This document shows positions 44,975 to 53,496 of a stretch of DNA of 64,000 nt, piece by piece. The stretch comes from Clostridiales bacterium. GTDB lineage: Bacteria > Bacillota > Clostridia > Lachnospirales > Lachnospiraceae. Location: contig DUNO01000055.1 of NCBI GenBank assembly GCA_012839295.1, positions 1 to 64,000 of the forward strand, given 5' to 3'. Position 1 is the first letter of the stretch; each line of letters opens with the position of its first letter. Under the pieces are notes generated by a model that saw nothing but the letters and a program-made list of their open reading frames with translations, was not told where the DNA came from and searched no databases. The position numbers were made by a program, and so were the translations under genes.

Positions 44975-45190
44975 ATGTCAATCACAGCTACTGAATTAAA
45001 AAATAATTTAGGTAAGTATTTAATATTAGCAGCAACGGAAGATATTTATATTACAAGGAATGGGAAAACAATTGCTAAACTTACAAACCCTTATCAGAAT
45101 AGGGTAGATACAGCAAAATCGTTGTTTGGTATATTGCCCGAAGAGGTTACAAAAGAAGAAGCAAAGGAAGAGAGGCTTGGGAGACAGTGA
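44975..45190 (+). CDS. Phd/YefM-family antitoxin
   Basis: A 71-residue protein. The N-terminal Phd/YefM fold (TATELKNNLGKYLILAATED, then ITRNGKTIAKL) binds DNA. The C-terminal part (SLFGILPEEVTKEEAKEERL) wraps the toxin. AGAAGGG precedes the ATG. The stop codon overlaps the start of the PIN toxin (GTGA), a normal layout that keeps antitoxin translation ahead of the toxin. Confidence 0.88.
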   Translation: MSITATELKNNLGKYLILAATEDIYITRNGKTIAKLTNPYQNRVDTAKSLFGILPEEVTKEEAKEERLGRQ

Positions 45191-45609
45191 AAATTCTACT
45201 TGATACAAATGTGATCCTGGATGCAGTTGCTGCCAGGAAGCCCTGGAATGCTGAAGCAGAGCAGGTGTTTTTTCTGGCAGCAAACAATATGGTAGAAGCC
45301 TTTATTACTGCCAGTTCGGCAACGGATCTTTATTACCTGATCCGCAAACATCTGCATAGCCATGAAGAAGCAAAGAAAGTGATGGCAAAATTGTATGACT
45401 TATTTGGAATACTGGATGTAACCCAAGAGGACTGTACAAATGCTTTACATTCAGATATGAAAGATTATGAAGATGCGGTTGCTGCCCAAAGCGCATTCCG
45501 GAAAGGGATGGAATATATTGTAACAAGAAATATGAGTGATTATAGACAATCAGCGGTGGAGGCGGTTGACCCTGAGGCGTTACTTAATATGATACAGAGC
45601 TTAGTGTAA
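45187..45609 (+). CDS. PIN-domain toxin (VapC-like ribonuclease)
   Basis: A 140-residue PIN-domain ribonuclease that would cut RNA and stop growth when free of its antitoxin. The first catalytic Asp is in LLDTNVILDAV (Asp6). Further acidic residues are in the DYEDAVAAQSA and TRNMSDY motifs, as in PIN_3-type VapC proteins. The GTG start overlaps the antitoxin stop by four bases. Length is normal for the family, and the gene seems intact. Confidence 0.87.
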   Translation: MKILLDTNVILDAVAARKPWNAEAEQVFFLAANNMVEAFITASSATDLYYLIRKHLHSHEEAKKVMAKLYDLFGILDVTQEDCTNALHSDMKDYEDAVAAQSAFRKGMEYIVTRNMSDYRQSAVEAVDPEALLNMIQSLV

Positions 45610-46175
45610 TAAATTTTCATGTAATAACTATCTATCTCATAACAATTCTACTTATTTTACCTAACACCGCACAAATTTTCGTGATGTACTTATAGGACAT
45701 TCTTTTTGCAGCATCCTCGGAATAAGAACCAGCAGTTCTCCTAGGTTGGCAGTAGAGCTGCTGGTTCTTACATTTTTTTCATATGCCACAATCTTAATTT
45801 TCCACGAAAGCACCAAGTTAAGGAATGCAATAACGGTTGCCGGGTAAATACGGCCAGATATCCGGTGCAGGAAGCCACCACCTTCAACGATTTTCCGTTT
45901 CTGCGGTTTACAAAATATGTATAACAGGAGTAAACGGTAGTTTTTATTTAAAAAGATGAGATATCATGAGATAATTCTGGTTATTAGAAGAATAAAGAGC
46001 CAGAATACTCACAGGAGCAGGATAGAAAATGATAAAGAAACGTAATATAATGATTCCGGATGCTTAATAAGTGCCAGAAGCCATTAAGCGTCTATTTCCT
46101 ATAGCGTAACCATACAAAGCATAATTCCAGGAAGAAAGGGCACTATCGATTAAAATGTTTTAAGAGGGAGTATCT
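45610..46175. other. Intergenic stretch without a supported gene
   Basis: It contains the hairpin at 45724-45769. A protein-like 22-codon tail around 45871-45936 has no start and no recognisable family. The last 100 bases should hold the promoter of the kinase gene, but no convincing -35/-10 pair was picked out. Confidence 0.5.
45724..45769 (+). terminator. Terminator-like hairpin
   Basis: AAGAACCAGCAG (45724-45735) pairs perfectly with CTGCTGGTTCTT (45758-45769), followed by ACATTTTTTT. The loop of 22 bases is longer than usual. It probably ends transcription from the toxin-antitoxin genes. Confidence 0.7.
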
Positions 46176-47696
46176 ATGAAAACAGCTTTAGTGATTGATG
46201 ATGTGAAAGGTAACAGGATCTTCATGTCAAAATGTTTGGAGGAAGAGGGCTATAAGGTGATTTCCGTCAGCAATGGTATGGATGCATTGGCCAATATCAA
46301 AGAATACACTTTTGATGTTATTTTCCTGGATATGAAGCTTCCCGGTATGAGCGGTATGAATATTATGAGGTGGCTGAAGGAAAATCAGGTACAGACGCCG
46401 GTGGCTGTAGTAACTGCCCATGGGACAGTGAATAATGCAATTGAGTCCTTGAATTATGGTGTTATCGCATATATCAGAAAGCCTCTTTCTGTTGAACGGT
46501 TTAAAAGGCACATCCTGGAAATTAATGAGAAGCTGGAGAATGGGGTTAGAACCGTCTCCATGGAGCGGCCGCTGGAGAACCCGGCTGACAGTGCATATGA
46601 ATATGCCCCTGCAATAAAGCTTACTGACGACAGGATATTGGAGCAGTCCAAGCAGATATTAAAGAACCGGATGCTGAGGGACTTATTTGATATCATTCCG
46701 AATACAGTTTTAATATTGAATAAAGAGAGACAGATACTTTACTCCAATTCCTATTTTCTTGAGCTGATCGGGATAAACCAGGATAAACCCATGGGGCTGC
46801 GCCCTGGCGAGGTATTAAACTGTGTCCACGCCTATGAAAATACAAACGGCTGCGGAACCACCGAATGCTGCAGCGTCTGCGGCGCGGTTCAGGCCATTAT
46901 CCAGGCACAGACTACGAACAGTAAGATACAAAAAGAATGCCTTATGAAGTATAAATCTGGAGAAAATGAACTGAGCAGGGAGCTGCTGATCGTAGTAAAC
47001 CCGGCCGACTATATCCTGGAGGGTGCAACTATCTTTATCGCAAAGGATATCAGTAACGAGAAATTGAGAAAAAATATGGAGAGATTATTTTTCCATGACC
47101 TGTTAAATACCTCCGGCTCTATTAAGGGTTTAGCTGAATATGCGGAAAAAATCGACCAGATGGATGAAATACAAAAATATATGGGATACATCAATGATTC
47201 CACAGATTATATGATAGATGAAATAAATTTCCAGAAAATGCTGCTGTCTGCGGAGAATAATGAGTTGAACCTTATCATTTCGAGGTTCTCCTTAAACGAA
47301 ATCATATATTCCATCATAAGATATTATAGTGATACGGAATTTATCTTTAACAGCTACGAGGATGTAAAGATAGTCAGTGACCGTGTTCTTGTTTACCGGG
47401 TTGTAATGAATATGATTAAGAATGCGGTGGAGGCTGACAGAAGGGTAATAACGATTGACCTGGATGCGGGGCAGGATTATATAGAGCTGTCTGTCCATAA
47501 CCATGGATTTATGCCGAAGGAGATACAGCTGCAGTTATTTAAAAAATTTTTTTCCACGAAAGGGAGCGGACGCGGAATTGGTACCTATAGCATGAAATTA
47601 ATCGGGGAAAGTTTTTTAAAGGGAGAGGTATGGTGTGAGAGCAGCCCTGATTCAGGTACCAGGTTTACATTCCGGATACCGCGTGTTTTGAACTAG
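46176..47696 (+). CDS. Receiver-PAS-histidine kinase hybrid
   Basis: A 506-residue soluble signalling protein. The N-terminal receiver (1-119) has IDD, phospho-acceptor D52 in FLDMKLPGMSG and Lys in IRKPLS. The PAS domain (about 168-285) has an unusual Cys cluster: Cys216, then GCGTTECCSVCG with Cys226, 231, 232 and 235, which could bind metal or sense redox state. The kinase core has H307 in RLFFHDLLNTSG and HATPase motifs MNMIKNAVEA and KGSGRGIGTYSM. There is no membrane segment. Receiver-first order suggests it is a second-step kinase fed by another protein. It leads a block of three signalling genes. Confidence 0.88.
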   Translation: MKTALVIDDVKGNRIFMSKCLEEEGYKVISVSNGMDALANIKEYTFDVIFLDMKLPGMSGMNIMRWLKENQVQTPVAVVTAHGTVNNAIESLNYGVIAYIRKPLSVERFKRHILEINEKLENGVRTVSMERPLENPADSAYEYAPAIKLTDDRILEQSKQILKNRMLRDLFDIIPNTVLILNKERQILYSNSYFLELIGINQDKPMGLRPGEVLNCVHAYENTNGCGTTECCSVCGAVQAIIQAQTTNSKIQKECLMKYKSGENELSRELLIVVNPADYILEGATIFIAKDISNEKLRKNMERLFFHDLLNTSGSIKGLAEYAEKIDQMDEIQKYMGYINDSTDYMIDEINFQKMLLSAENNELNLIISRFSLNEIIYSIIRYYSDTEFIFNSYEDVKIVSDRVLVYRVVMNMIKNAVEADRRVITIDLDAGQDYIELSVHNHGFMPKEIQLQLFKKFFSTKGSGRGIGTYSMKLIGESFLKGEVWCESSPDSGTRFTFRIPRVLN

Positions 47697-47726
47697 CTAT
47701 AGAATTTGCAGGAACGGGGAGACCAG

Positions 47727-48443
47727 ATGGATTTGAGGTTAAAAAAATTACGGAAGGTTATGAACTTATTATATATTATTATAGCCCTTATTACTGGTAC
47801 CTGCTATTTCCTCATCATTGAACCTAAGCTTTATAGGGGACGCCACCGTATTATCTTAATGTCCTTTGCAGGGCTGCTTCCCGGCTCCCTGCTTCTATTG
47901 GCATGGATTCATTCCTGCCTTATCAAGGGTGTGGCCAGGCAGATGAGGGCAGTGGAAGAGGAAAGGACCATGTATAGGGACTGTGCTTTAAAGGATGCGC
48001 TTACGGGGGCATATTCAAGGCTGTATTATGAAATGAAAGACGGTCAGGGACGGCATGCCTTTCTGGCGGATATGTATGAGCCCTTGACCGTCATCCTGAT
48101 TGATATTGATGGCTTCAAATATATTAATGATTCCTATGGACATCTGGAGGGGGATAAGGTGTTACAGCATATTGTCCATGCTATCCAGGAGAATATTACG
48201 GAAAATGACCGGTTAATCCGTTATGGAGGGGATGAATTCCTGCTGGTCTTAAGCAGCTGTGACGAGAGGAAATCAGACCTGCTGATGACAAAGGTTGACC
48301 AATCTATAAATGATAATACGGTTAAAACGCCCATAGGCCTTTCCTATGGTATTTACAGGCTGGACCTTGGGGAGAACCTGGAGGCAGCAGTAGGTAAGGC
48401 GGATAAAATAATGTATACAAAAAAGAGGCTAAAGAAGAAATAA
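47727..48443 (+). CDS. Membrane-bound GGDEF protein (diguanylate cyclase)
   Basis: A 238-residue protein with two N-terminal transmembrane helices (about 8-30 and 42-65) and a GGDEF domain with DIDGFKYINDSYGHLEGDKV and the intact active site RYGGDEF. It should make c-di-GMP from two GTP. No RxxD-type inhibitory site is obvious before GGDEF. The start at 47727 (MDLRLKK) is preferred over the TTG at 47706 because GGGGAG lies just before it. It follows the hybrid kinase by 30 bases. Confidence 0.88.
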   Translation: MDLRLKKLRKVMNLLYIIIALITGTCYFLIIEPKLYRGRHRIILMSFAGLLPGSLLLLAWIHSCLIKGVARQMRAVEEERTMYRDCALKDALTGAYSRLYYEMKDGQGRHAFLADMYEPLTVILIDIDGFKYINDSYGHLEGDKVLQHIVHAIQENITENDRLIRYGGDEFLLVLSSCDERKSDLLMTKVDQSINDNTVKTPIGLSYGIYRLDLGENLEAAVGKADKIMYTKKRLKKK

Positions 48444-48582
48444 AAAATAAATAAAAATAGAAATGAAATAAAAATTAAAAACAAAAGAGAAAAAATGCCG
48501 GATGTTTACAAAACACAGAACAATATTACCCACAGCTTGAAGTTTATGTCATTAATGCACAACATCCCAAGGAAAGGAGTAG

Positions 48583-49794
48583 ATGGACATGTACATAGCC
48601 AGACAGGCTATATTTAACAGTTCATTGAAGGTATATGGGTATGAGCTGTTGTTTCGCGGAGAAATACAATCCGCCGGATATGACGGAGTATCCTCAGTTC
48701 AGGCTTCAGCGTCTGTATTGGGAGGTTTGTTTGAGAGCGGCATTAACCAGATTGTAGATAATAAGGTAGCATTTATAAACTTTGACAATGAACTGCTTCA
48801 ATCGGATGTGGTCGAATTGATTGATCCGCAGAGATTAATTGTGGAGGTTTTGGAAAATGTCCCTGTTGACGGAAATTTAATACAAAGGATTATCAGTTTA
48901 AGGGAAAAGGGCTATAAAATCGCACTTGACGATCTGGAGGAGAGCAGCAGTACATACCAGCTCATACCCTATGCGGATATCATCAAATATGATATTATTA
49001 TAACTCCCCTCGATCAGATAGAGGCGGATGTAAAAAGGATGCTTATCCAAAGAAAGATTTTATTGGCAGAGAAAATAGAAACGGAGGAGGAGTTTAAAAA
49101 AGCGAAGGATATGGGCTTTCATTTATTTCAGGGCTTCTTTTTCAGCAAACCCTGCCTTATAACGGAGTCCTCATCCCATACAACCGTTAAATCCCAATAT
49201 ACAAGAATAATAGCAGAGCTTAGGAAGGAGGAGCCTTCCTTTGAGGTGCTCGCTGAAATTATTGAAAAGGATGCCACACTGGCTTACAGGCTGGTCAGGC
49301 TGTCCAGCACAAGGTCAGGAAAAGAACGGATCTATTCCATCAGGCATGCCCTGACCTACATGGGGCTTAAGGAAATAGAGCGGTGGATTAATGTATTGAT
49401 GCTGCGGGACCTGAACAATTCCAAGCCGGATGAGCTGATGAGGGTTTCCCTGATAAGAGCAAAATTTGCTGAGCTGACAGCGTTGCACAGTAAATTAAGG
49501 GTCTTGAAATATGAGGCCTTTATCATGGGGTTATTTTCAACCATTGATGCCATGATAAACCGGTCTATGGAAGAGGCTTTAAAGAATGTAGCATTACCGG
49601 AGGTGATAACAGAGGCTCTGGTGAAGGGCAAGGGTGCGCTGTATCCGGTCTACAGGCTGGTCATCGCATACGAAAAAGGGGACTGGGCAGAGACGGAGAA
49701 GCTTACCGGAATGCTAAAGCTTAAGGAAAATTTGGTTTCTAATGACTATCTGCAGGCGATAAAATGGGCTAAGGAAATGATGGATACCTTTTAA
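48583..49794 (+). CDS. EAL-HDOD signalling protein (YuxH-like)
   Basis: A 403-residue cytoplasmic protein. The N-terminal EAL-like domain (1-200) keeps YGYELLFRG for the EAL signature, VEVLEN, LDDLEESSS and AEKIETEEEF, ending in the QGFFFSKP stretch. Some metal-site residues are altered, so c-di-GMP hydrolysis is doubtful. The HDOD domain follows (about 200-400, RLVRLSSTRSGKERIYSIRHALTYMG). Members act as c-di-GMP effectors or regulators of motility. GGAAAGGAG precedes the ATG. It is downstream of the cyclase by 139 bases. Confidence 0.9.
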   Translation: MDMYIARQAIFNSSLKVYGYELLFRGEIQSAGYDGVSSVQASASVLGGLFESGINQIVDNKVAFINFDNELLQSDVVELIDPQRLIVEVLENVPVDGNLIQRIISLREKGYKIALDDLEESSSTYQLIPYADIIKYDIIITPLDQIEADVKRMLIQRKILLAEKIETEEEFKKAKDMGFHLFQGFFFSKPCLITESSSHTTVKSQYTRIIAELRKEEPSFEVLAEIIEKDATLAYRLVRLSSTRSGKERIYSIRHALTYMGLKEIERWINVLMLRDLNNSKPDELMRVSLIRAKFAELTALHSKLRVLKYEAFIMGLFSTIDAMINRSMEEALKNVALPEVITEALVKGKGALYPVYRLVIAYEKGDWAETEKLTGMLKLKENLVSNDYLQAIKWAKEMMDTF

Positions 49795-49931
49795 CAATGA
49801 AGCAAGGGACATGAGGGCTGGACAGCTTTCGTGTCCTTTCTTAATAGAATATAGAAAAATCCAAACTTAAAATAGAATGGGGAATACTTATAACCTGCTT
49901 GGAAACAATAATCCTTGGAGGTGTTTAAATT

Positions 49932-50705
49932 ATGGTATCACGTAAATCGGTCATAACTTTCGGTATAGTCGCAATCCCTATTGGGATGTATACAACCACA
50001 CAGGATAATGACATCCATTTCAACCAGCTGCATAAGGAGGATAATAGCCGCATCCGCTACAAGAAGACCTGCGCCCACTGCGGCAAGGAGATTAATGCAG
50101 GGGACATTGTAAAGGGCTTCGAGTATGATAAGGACAAATATGTGGTCGTTACGGAGGAAGAGATTGAAAAGATAAAGACAGAAAAAGAAAAATCCATACA
50201 AATATTACATTTTGCGCAGTTGAACCAGATTTCCCCGGTCTACTACGAGAAGACCTATCAGGCCACCCCCGAGGCAGGAGGGGAAAAGGCCTTTGAGCTG
50301 TTGCGCTCCGCACTGATGGCCGAGCAGAAGATAGCCATAGGCAAAACGGTCATGGGAACAAAGGATACGCTGATGGCAATCATCCCACGGGAGGAAGGCA
50401 TCCTCATTTCTACGATGTTCTATGCGGAGGACATCAAGGAATTCCAGAAGCAGTATACGAAGCCGGAGGTATCGGAGCAGGAGCTGAATATGGCAAAAAC
50501 GCTGATCAATTCCATGGATACGCCCTTTGATCCCTCGAAATATAAGGATGAATACCAGACGAGGCTCCGTGAGCTCATCGAGACGAAGATATCCGGCAAA
50601 GAGGTTGTGGCTACGGAGCCTGAGAATGAGGGCAAGGTCATTGACCTTATGGAAGCTCTGAAAGCCAGCGTAGAAAAAGCAAAAAGAGATAAGGAAACGG
50701 CGTGA
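49932..50705 (+). CDS. ku: Ku protein of bacterial NHEJ
   Basis: A 257-residue homodimeric DNA-end-binding protein. The beta-barrel core has SVITFGIVAIPIGMYT at the N-terminus, a zinc-like CAHCGKEI, KGFEYDKDKYVVV and the conserved KTYQATPEAGGEKAFELLRSA. The C-terminal tail is Lys-rich, as used to recruit LigD. TTGGAGG precedes the ATG. It overlaps the ligase gene by one base, so both are made together. NHEJ is common in spore formers that must repair breaks without a sister chromosome. Confidence 0.95.
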   Translation: MVSRKSVITFGIVAIPIGMYTTTQDNDIHFNQLHKEDNSRIRYKKTCAHCGKEINAGDIVKGFEYDKDKYVVVTEEEIEKIKTEKEKSIQILHFAQLNQISPVYYEKTYQATPEAGGEKAFELLRSALMAEQKIAIGKTVMGTKDTLMAIIPREEGILISTMFYAEDIKEFQKQYTKPEVSEQELNMAKTLINSMDTPFDPSKYKDEYQTRLRELIETKISGKEVVATEPENEGKVIDLMEALKASVEKAKRDKETA

Positions 50706-53155
50706 TGGCAGGAAGCTTAAATGAATATAACGGGAAAAGAAATTTTGAAAGGACACTGGAGCCTGAGGGCAACAGGGCAGATTCTGAAGAAGGGCTTAAG
50801 TTTGTGGTCCAGCACCATAGGGCCAGCAGGAACCATTACGATTTGCGGCTGGAATGGGATGGAGTTCTTTTGAGCTGGGCGGTGCCCAAGGGACCCTCCT
50901 ATGATACCCATGATAAGAGGCTCGCAGTGCAGGTGGAGGACCACCCACTGGAATACAGGAATTTTGAAGGGACAATCCCCAAAGGGGAATACGGCGGCGG
51001 AGTGGTCATGCTCTGGGATGAAGGATTTTGGGAGCCTTATGGAAATGTGGAGGAAGGGCTTCGCAAGGGGGAATTGAAGTTTCTCCTGAAGGGAAGACGG
51101 CTTAAGGGAAAATGGGCCATGGTCCGGTGGAATGCAAAATCCGGTGAAAAGAAGGAAAACTGGCTGCTGCTAAAGGAAAAGGATGAGTATGTCCAGGGGA
51201 ACGACGGGATATCGGAATTTACCACCAGCATCAGGACCGGGCGCACTATGGCAGAAATCGAAGCGGGAGAAGGAGAAAAGATTACAAGGAATCCCTTTAC
51301 CAGTGCCGAGGTGCAGCTGGCCAAATTAGTTAATGAGGTTCCTGAGGATGAGGATTGGCTTTATGAGCTAAAATATGACGGTTACCGGATTCTGGCATAT
51401 GTGGAAGGGAGCACTGTCCGGCTGGTGACCAGGAATGGAAATGATTATAGGAAACGGTTTCAGGATATAGTATCATCCCTGCTTGACTGGGCCGACGGGA
51501 GGGCGATGGTCCTGGACGGCGAAATGGTGATTACGGACGCTGCGGGCAGGACGGATTTTCAGGCGCTGCAAAATCATATGAAAAATCCGGGAACCGGGAA
51601 TCTGACCTATATTGTCTTTGACCTCCTTGCCCTGGACGGAATCGACCTTAGGGAACGTACCTTGGTTGAAAGGAAGGAAATGCTTGAGGCCTTGATGAAG
51701 GATGCCCCCAAAAACCTTTACTATAGCCGGTATGTCAGGGGAAACGGAAAGGAAAGCCTTGCGGCAGCCTGTGGATCAAGCCTGGAAGGGATTATCGGGA
51801 AAAGGGCGGATTCCGTCTACAGCGGAACCAGGGACGGCGACTGGATCAAGCTTAAATGTGCGAAAAGGCAGGAATTCGTCATCGGGGGATATACGCTCTC
51901 CGACAAAAAAACAAGCGGTGTAAGCTCACTCCTCCTTGGCATCTATGAAGCAGGGGAGTTAGTCTATGCAGGACGTGCCGGTACCGGCATGAGCGAGGCT
52001 GACAGGAGTGACCTTGAGGAAAGGTTTAAGGACATAAGGCGGCCGGAGCCACCTTTTAAGCTTGCGCCGGAGCCCAGGGCGAAGGAAATGGTTACATGGC
52101 TTGAGCCCCTGTTGGTGGCAGAGGTCAAATTTGCCGAATGGACGAAGGAGAACCTGCTAAGGCAGGCAAGCTTTCAGGGCCTGCGGGAGGACAAGGATCC
52201 AAAGGATATAAAAAGGGAAAAGGCGGAGGAAGTACAGCCCCAGGCATCTGCGGAAGGAGTGGAAGAAAAAGTGGAGAAAGCAGTGGAAGCAAATAAAAAC
52301 AGCATTATTATCGGAGGCATAAAAATCACCAACCCGGACAAGGTAATGTTTGATGAGCCGGCAATCACAAAAGCAGACGTTGTCCGGTATTATGAAACGG
52401 TTTCGGAGCGCATGCTGCCCTATGTAAGCAACAGGGTAATCAGCATTGTGCGCTGCCCTAAGGGAATATCGCAAACCTGCTTTTATAAGAAGCATCCCGG
52501 ACCGGATAACAAAGGAATCGTTACAATACCTATTACAAACAGTGACGGGGAGACGGAAGAATACTTCTATATTGAGGATGTATCCGGGCTCATATCCGAG
52601 GTACAGATGGGGACACTGGAATTCCATACCTGGGGAAGCCGTGTTGAACAGCTTGAGAAGCCTGACATCATGGTATTTGATCTGGATCCGGATGAAGGGA
52701 TGGAGCTAAGCCGGGTGCGCCAGGGTGTATTGGATATCAAAGGCATTCTCGCCGAGCTTTCATTGGATTCCTATCTGAAAACCAGCGGCGGTAAAGGGTA
52801 CCATATAGTAGTCCCACTAAAGCCGGTGGCGGAATGGGATACCTTCCACGACTTTGCGAAGCGTGTCGCGGAGGTTATGGAGCAGAAGTGGCCGGACCGT
52901 TACACCAGCAACGTCAGGAAGGCTAAGCGTAAGGGAAGGATTTTCATCGACTGGATCAGGAACGGCAGGGGAGCCACGAGCATTGCCCCCTACTCCATCA
53001 GGGCAAGAAGCGGTGCAAAGGTATCCATGCCCATCACCTGGGAGGAGCTTGACACAGTCGCTCCCGACGGTATCAATATGGCGGAGGCCATCATAAGGAT
53101 CAGCGGCAATGACCCCTGGAAGGATTTTTTCCAGAACGGTCAGATGCTTAAATAA
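50705..53155 (+). CDS. ligD: ATP-dependent DNA ligase LigD (PE-ligase-polymerase)
   Basis: An 816-residue three-domain NHEJ enzyme. The N-terminal 3'-phosphoesterase (about 25-150) has HHRASRNHYDLRLEW, and HPLEYRNFEGTIPKGEYGGG. The ligase (about 200-490) has its AMP-binding Lys223 in ELKYDGYRILA, then DGEMV, EGIIGKRAD and DWIKLK. After an acidic, Lys-rich linker, the primase-polymerase (about 535-816) holds the metal-binding DLDPDEG and SGGKGYHIVVPL. Order PE-Lig-Pol differs from the mycobacterial Pol-PE-Lig. The ATG at 50705 overlaps the Ku stop. Confidence 0.95.
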   Translation: MAGSLNEYNGKRNFERTLEPEGNRADSEEGLKFVVQHHRASRNHYDLRLEWDGVLLSWAVPKGPSYDTHDKRLAVQVEDHPLEYRNFEGTIPKGEYGGGVVMLWDEGFWEPYGNVEEGLRKGELKFLLKGRRLKGKWAMVRWNAKSGEKKENWLLLKEKDEYVQGNDGISEFTTSIRTGRTMAEIEAGEGEKITRNPFTSAEVQLAKLVNEVPEDEDWLYELKYDGYRILAYVEGSTVRLVTRNGNDYRKRFQDIVSSLLDWADGRAMVLDGEMVITDAAGRTDFQALQNHMKNPGTGNLTYIVFDLLALDGIDLRERTLVERKEMLEALMKDAPKNLYYSRYVRGNGKESLAAACGSSLEGIIGKRADSVYSGTRDGDWIKLKCAKRQEFVIGGYTLSDKKTSGVSSLLLGIYEAGELVYAGRAGTGMSEADRSDLEERFKDIRRPEPPFKLAPEPRAKEMVTWLEPLLVAEVKFAEWTKENLLRQASFQGLREDKDPKDIKREKAEEVQPQASAEGVEEKVEKAVEANKNSIIIGGIKITNPDKVMFDEPAITKADVVRYYETVSERMLPYVSNRVISIVRCPKGISQTCFYKKHPGPDNKGIVTIPITNSDGETEEYFYIEDVSGLISEVQMGTLEFHTWGSRVEQLEKPDIMVFDLDPDEGMELSRVRQGVLDIKGILAELSLDSYLKTSGGKGYHIVVPLKPVAEWDTFHDFAKRVAEVMEQKWPDRYTSNVRKAKRKGRIFIDWIRNGRGATSIAPYSIRARSGAKVSMPITWEELDTVAPDGINMAEAIIRISGNDPWKDFFQNGQMLK

Positions 53156-53247
53156 TAAGACGGGCAAAAAGACACAATTATATATTCAATATATACAAAT
53201 AAAAGCGTGATATATTCTAATAATTGCATCAAATGCACAAGAATATA

Positions 53248-53276
53248 TTGACAAATTGTGAATTTTATGATAATAT
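53248..53276 (+). promoter_or_regulatory. Sigma-A promoter of glgCD
   Basis: A consensus TTGACA (53248-53253), 17-base spacer and TAATAT (53271-53276). Transcription would begin near 53284, about 213 bases before the glgC ATG. Confidence 0.75.
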
Positions 53277-53350
53277 TCAACCATAAGAATTAATTCTAAT
53301 CCACTTGTAATCAAAAATTCATTCTGATTGAGGTTTAAAAACAGGGTGTG

Positions 53351-53442
53351 CATTGCGGTGGATTTTTTTGTCCTCAAAAAGGGGGTTTTGTGCCGGCCGG
53401 CATCCCAAAAAGCATAGCATCCGGTTTATTGTGCCCGCAATG
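53351..53442 (+). promoter_or_regulatory. Structured RNA leader candidate
   Basis: CATTGCGG (53351-53358) can pair perfectly with CCGCAATG (53435-53442), closing a domain of 76 bases. Inside lies the perfect 12-base palindrome TGCCGGCCGGCA (53391-53402). The stem ends 54 bases before the glgC start. It does not match a riboswitch class that could be recognised by eye. Confidence 0.45.
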
Positions 53443-53496
53443 AGCATGGTTGTTATAGAATCCAAGCACATATCTCAAAAGGAAGGAAGTTAAAGC

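Larger units (their letters stand above)
53156..53496 (+). other. Long glgC leader region
   Basis: No coding frame. It holds a strong promoter (53248-53276) and about 210 bases of transcribed leader with a structured part (53351-53442). The first 90 bases are AT-rich without features. Confidence 0.6.

Noticed and set aside
50205-50756. Minus-strand 183-codon frame
   Set aside because: It is antisense to ku and the start of ligD; residues such as repeated Leu/Arg reflect the reverse of Lys/Glu-rich coding.
53351-53442. c-di-GMP riboswitch before glgC
   Set aside because: The conserved core sequences of class I and II aptamers are not present; only generic stems are seen.
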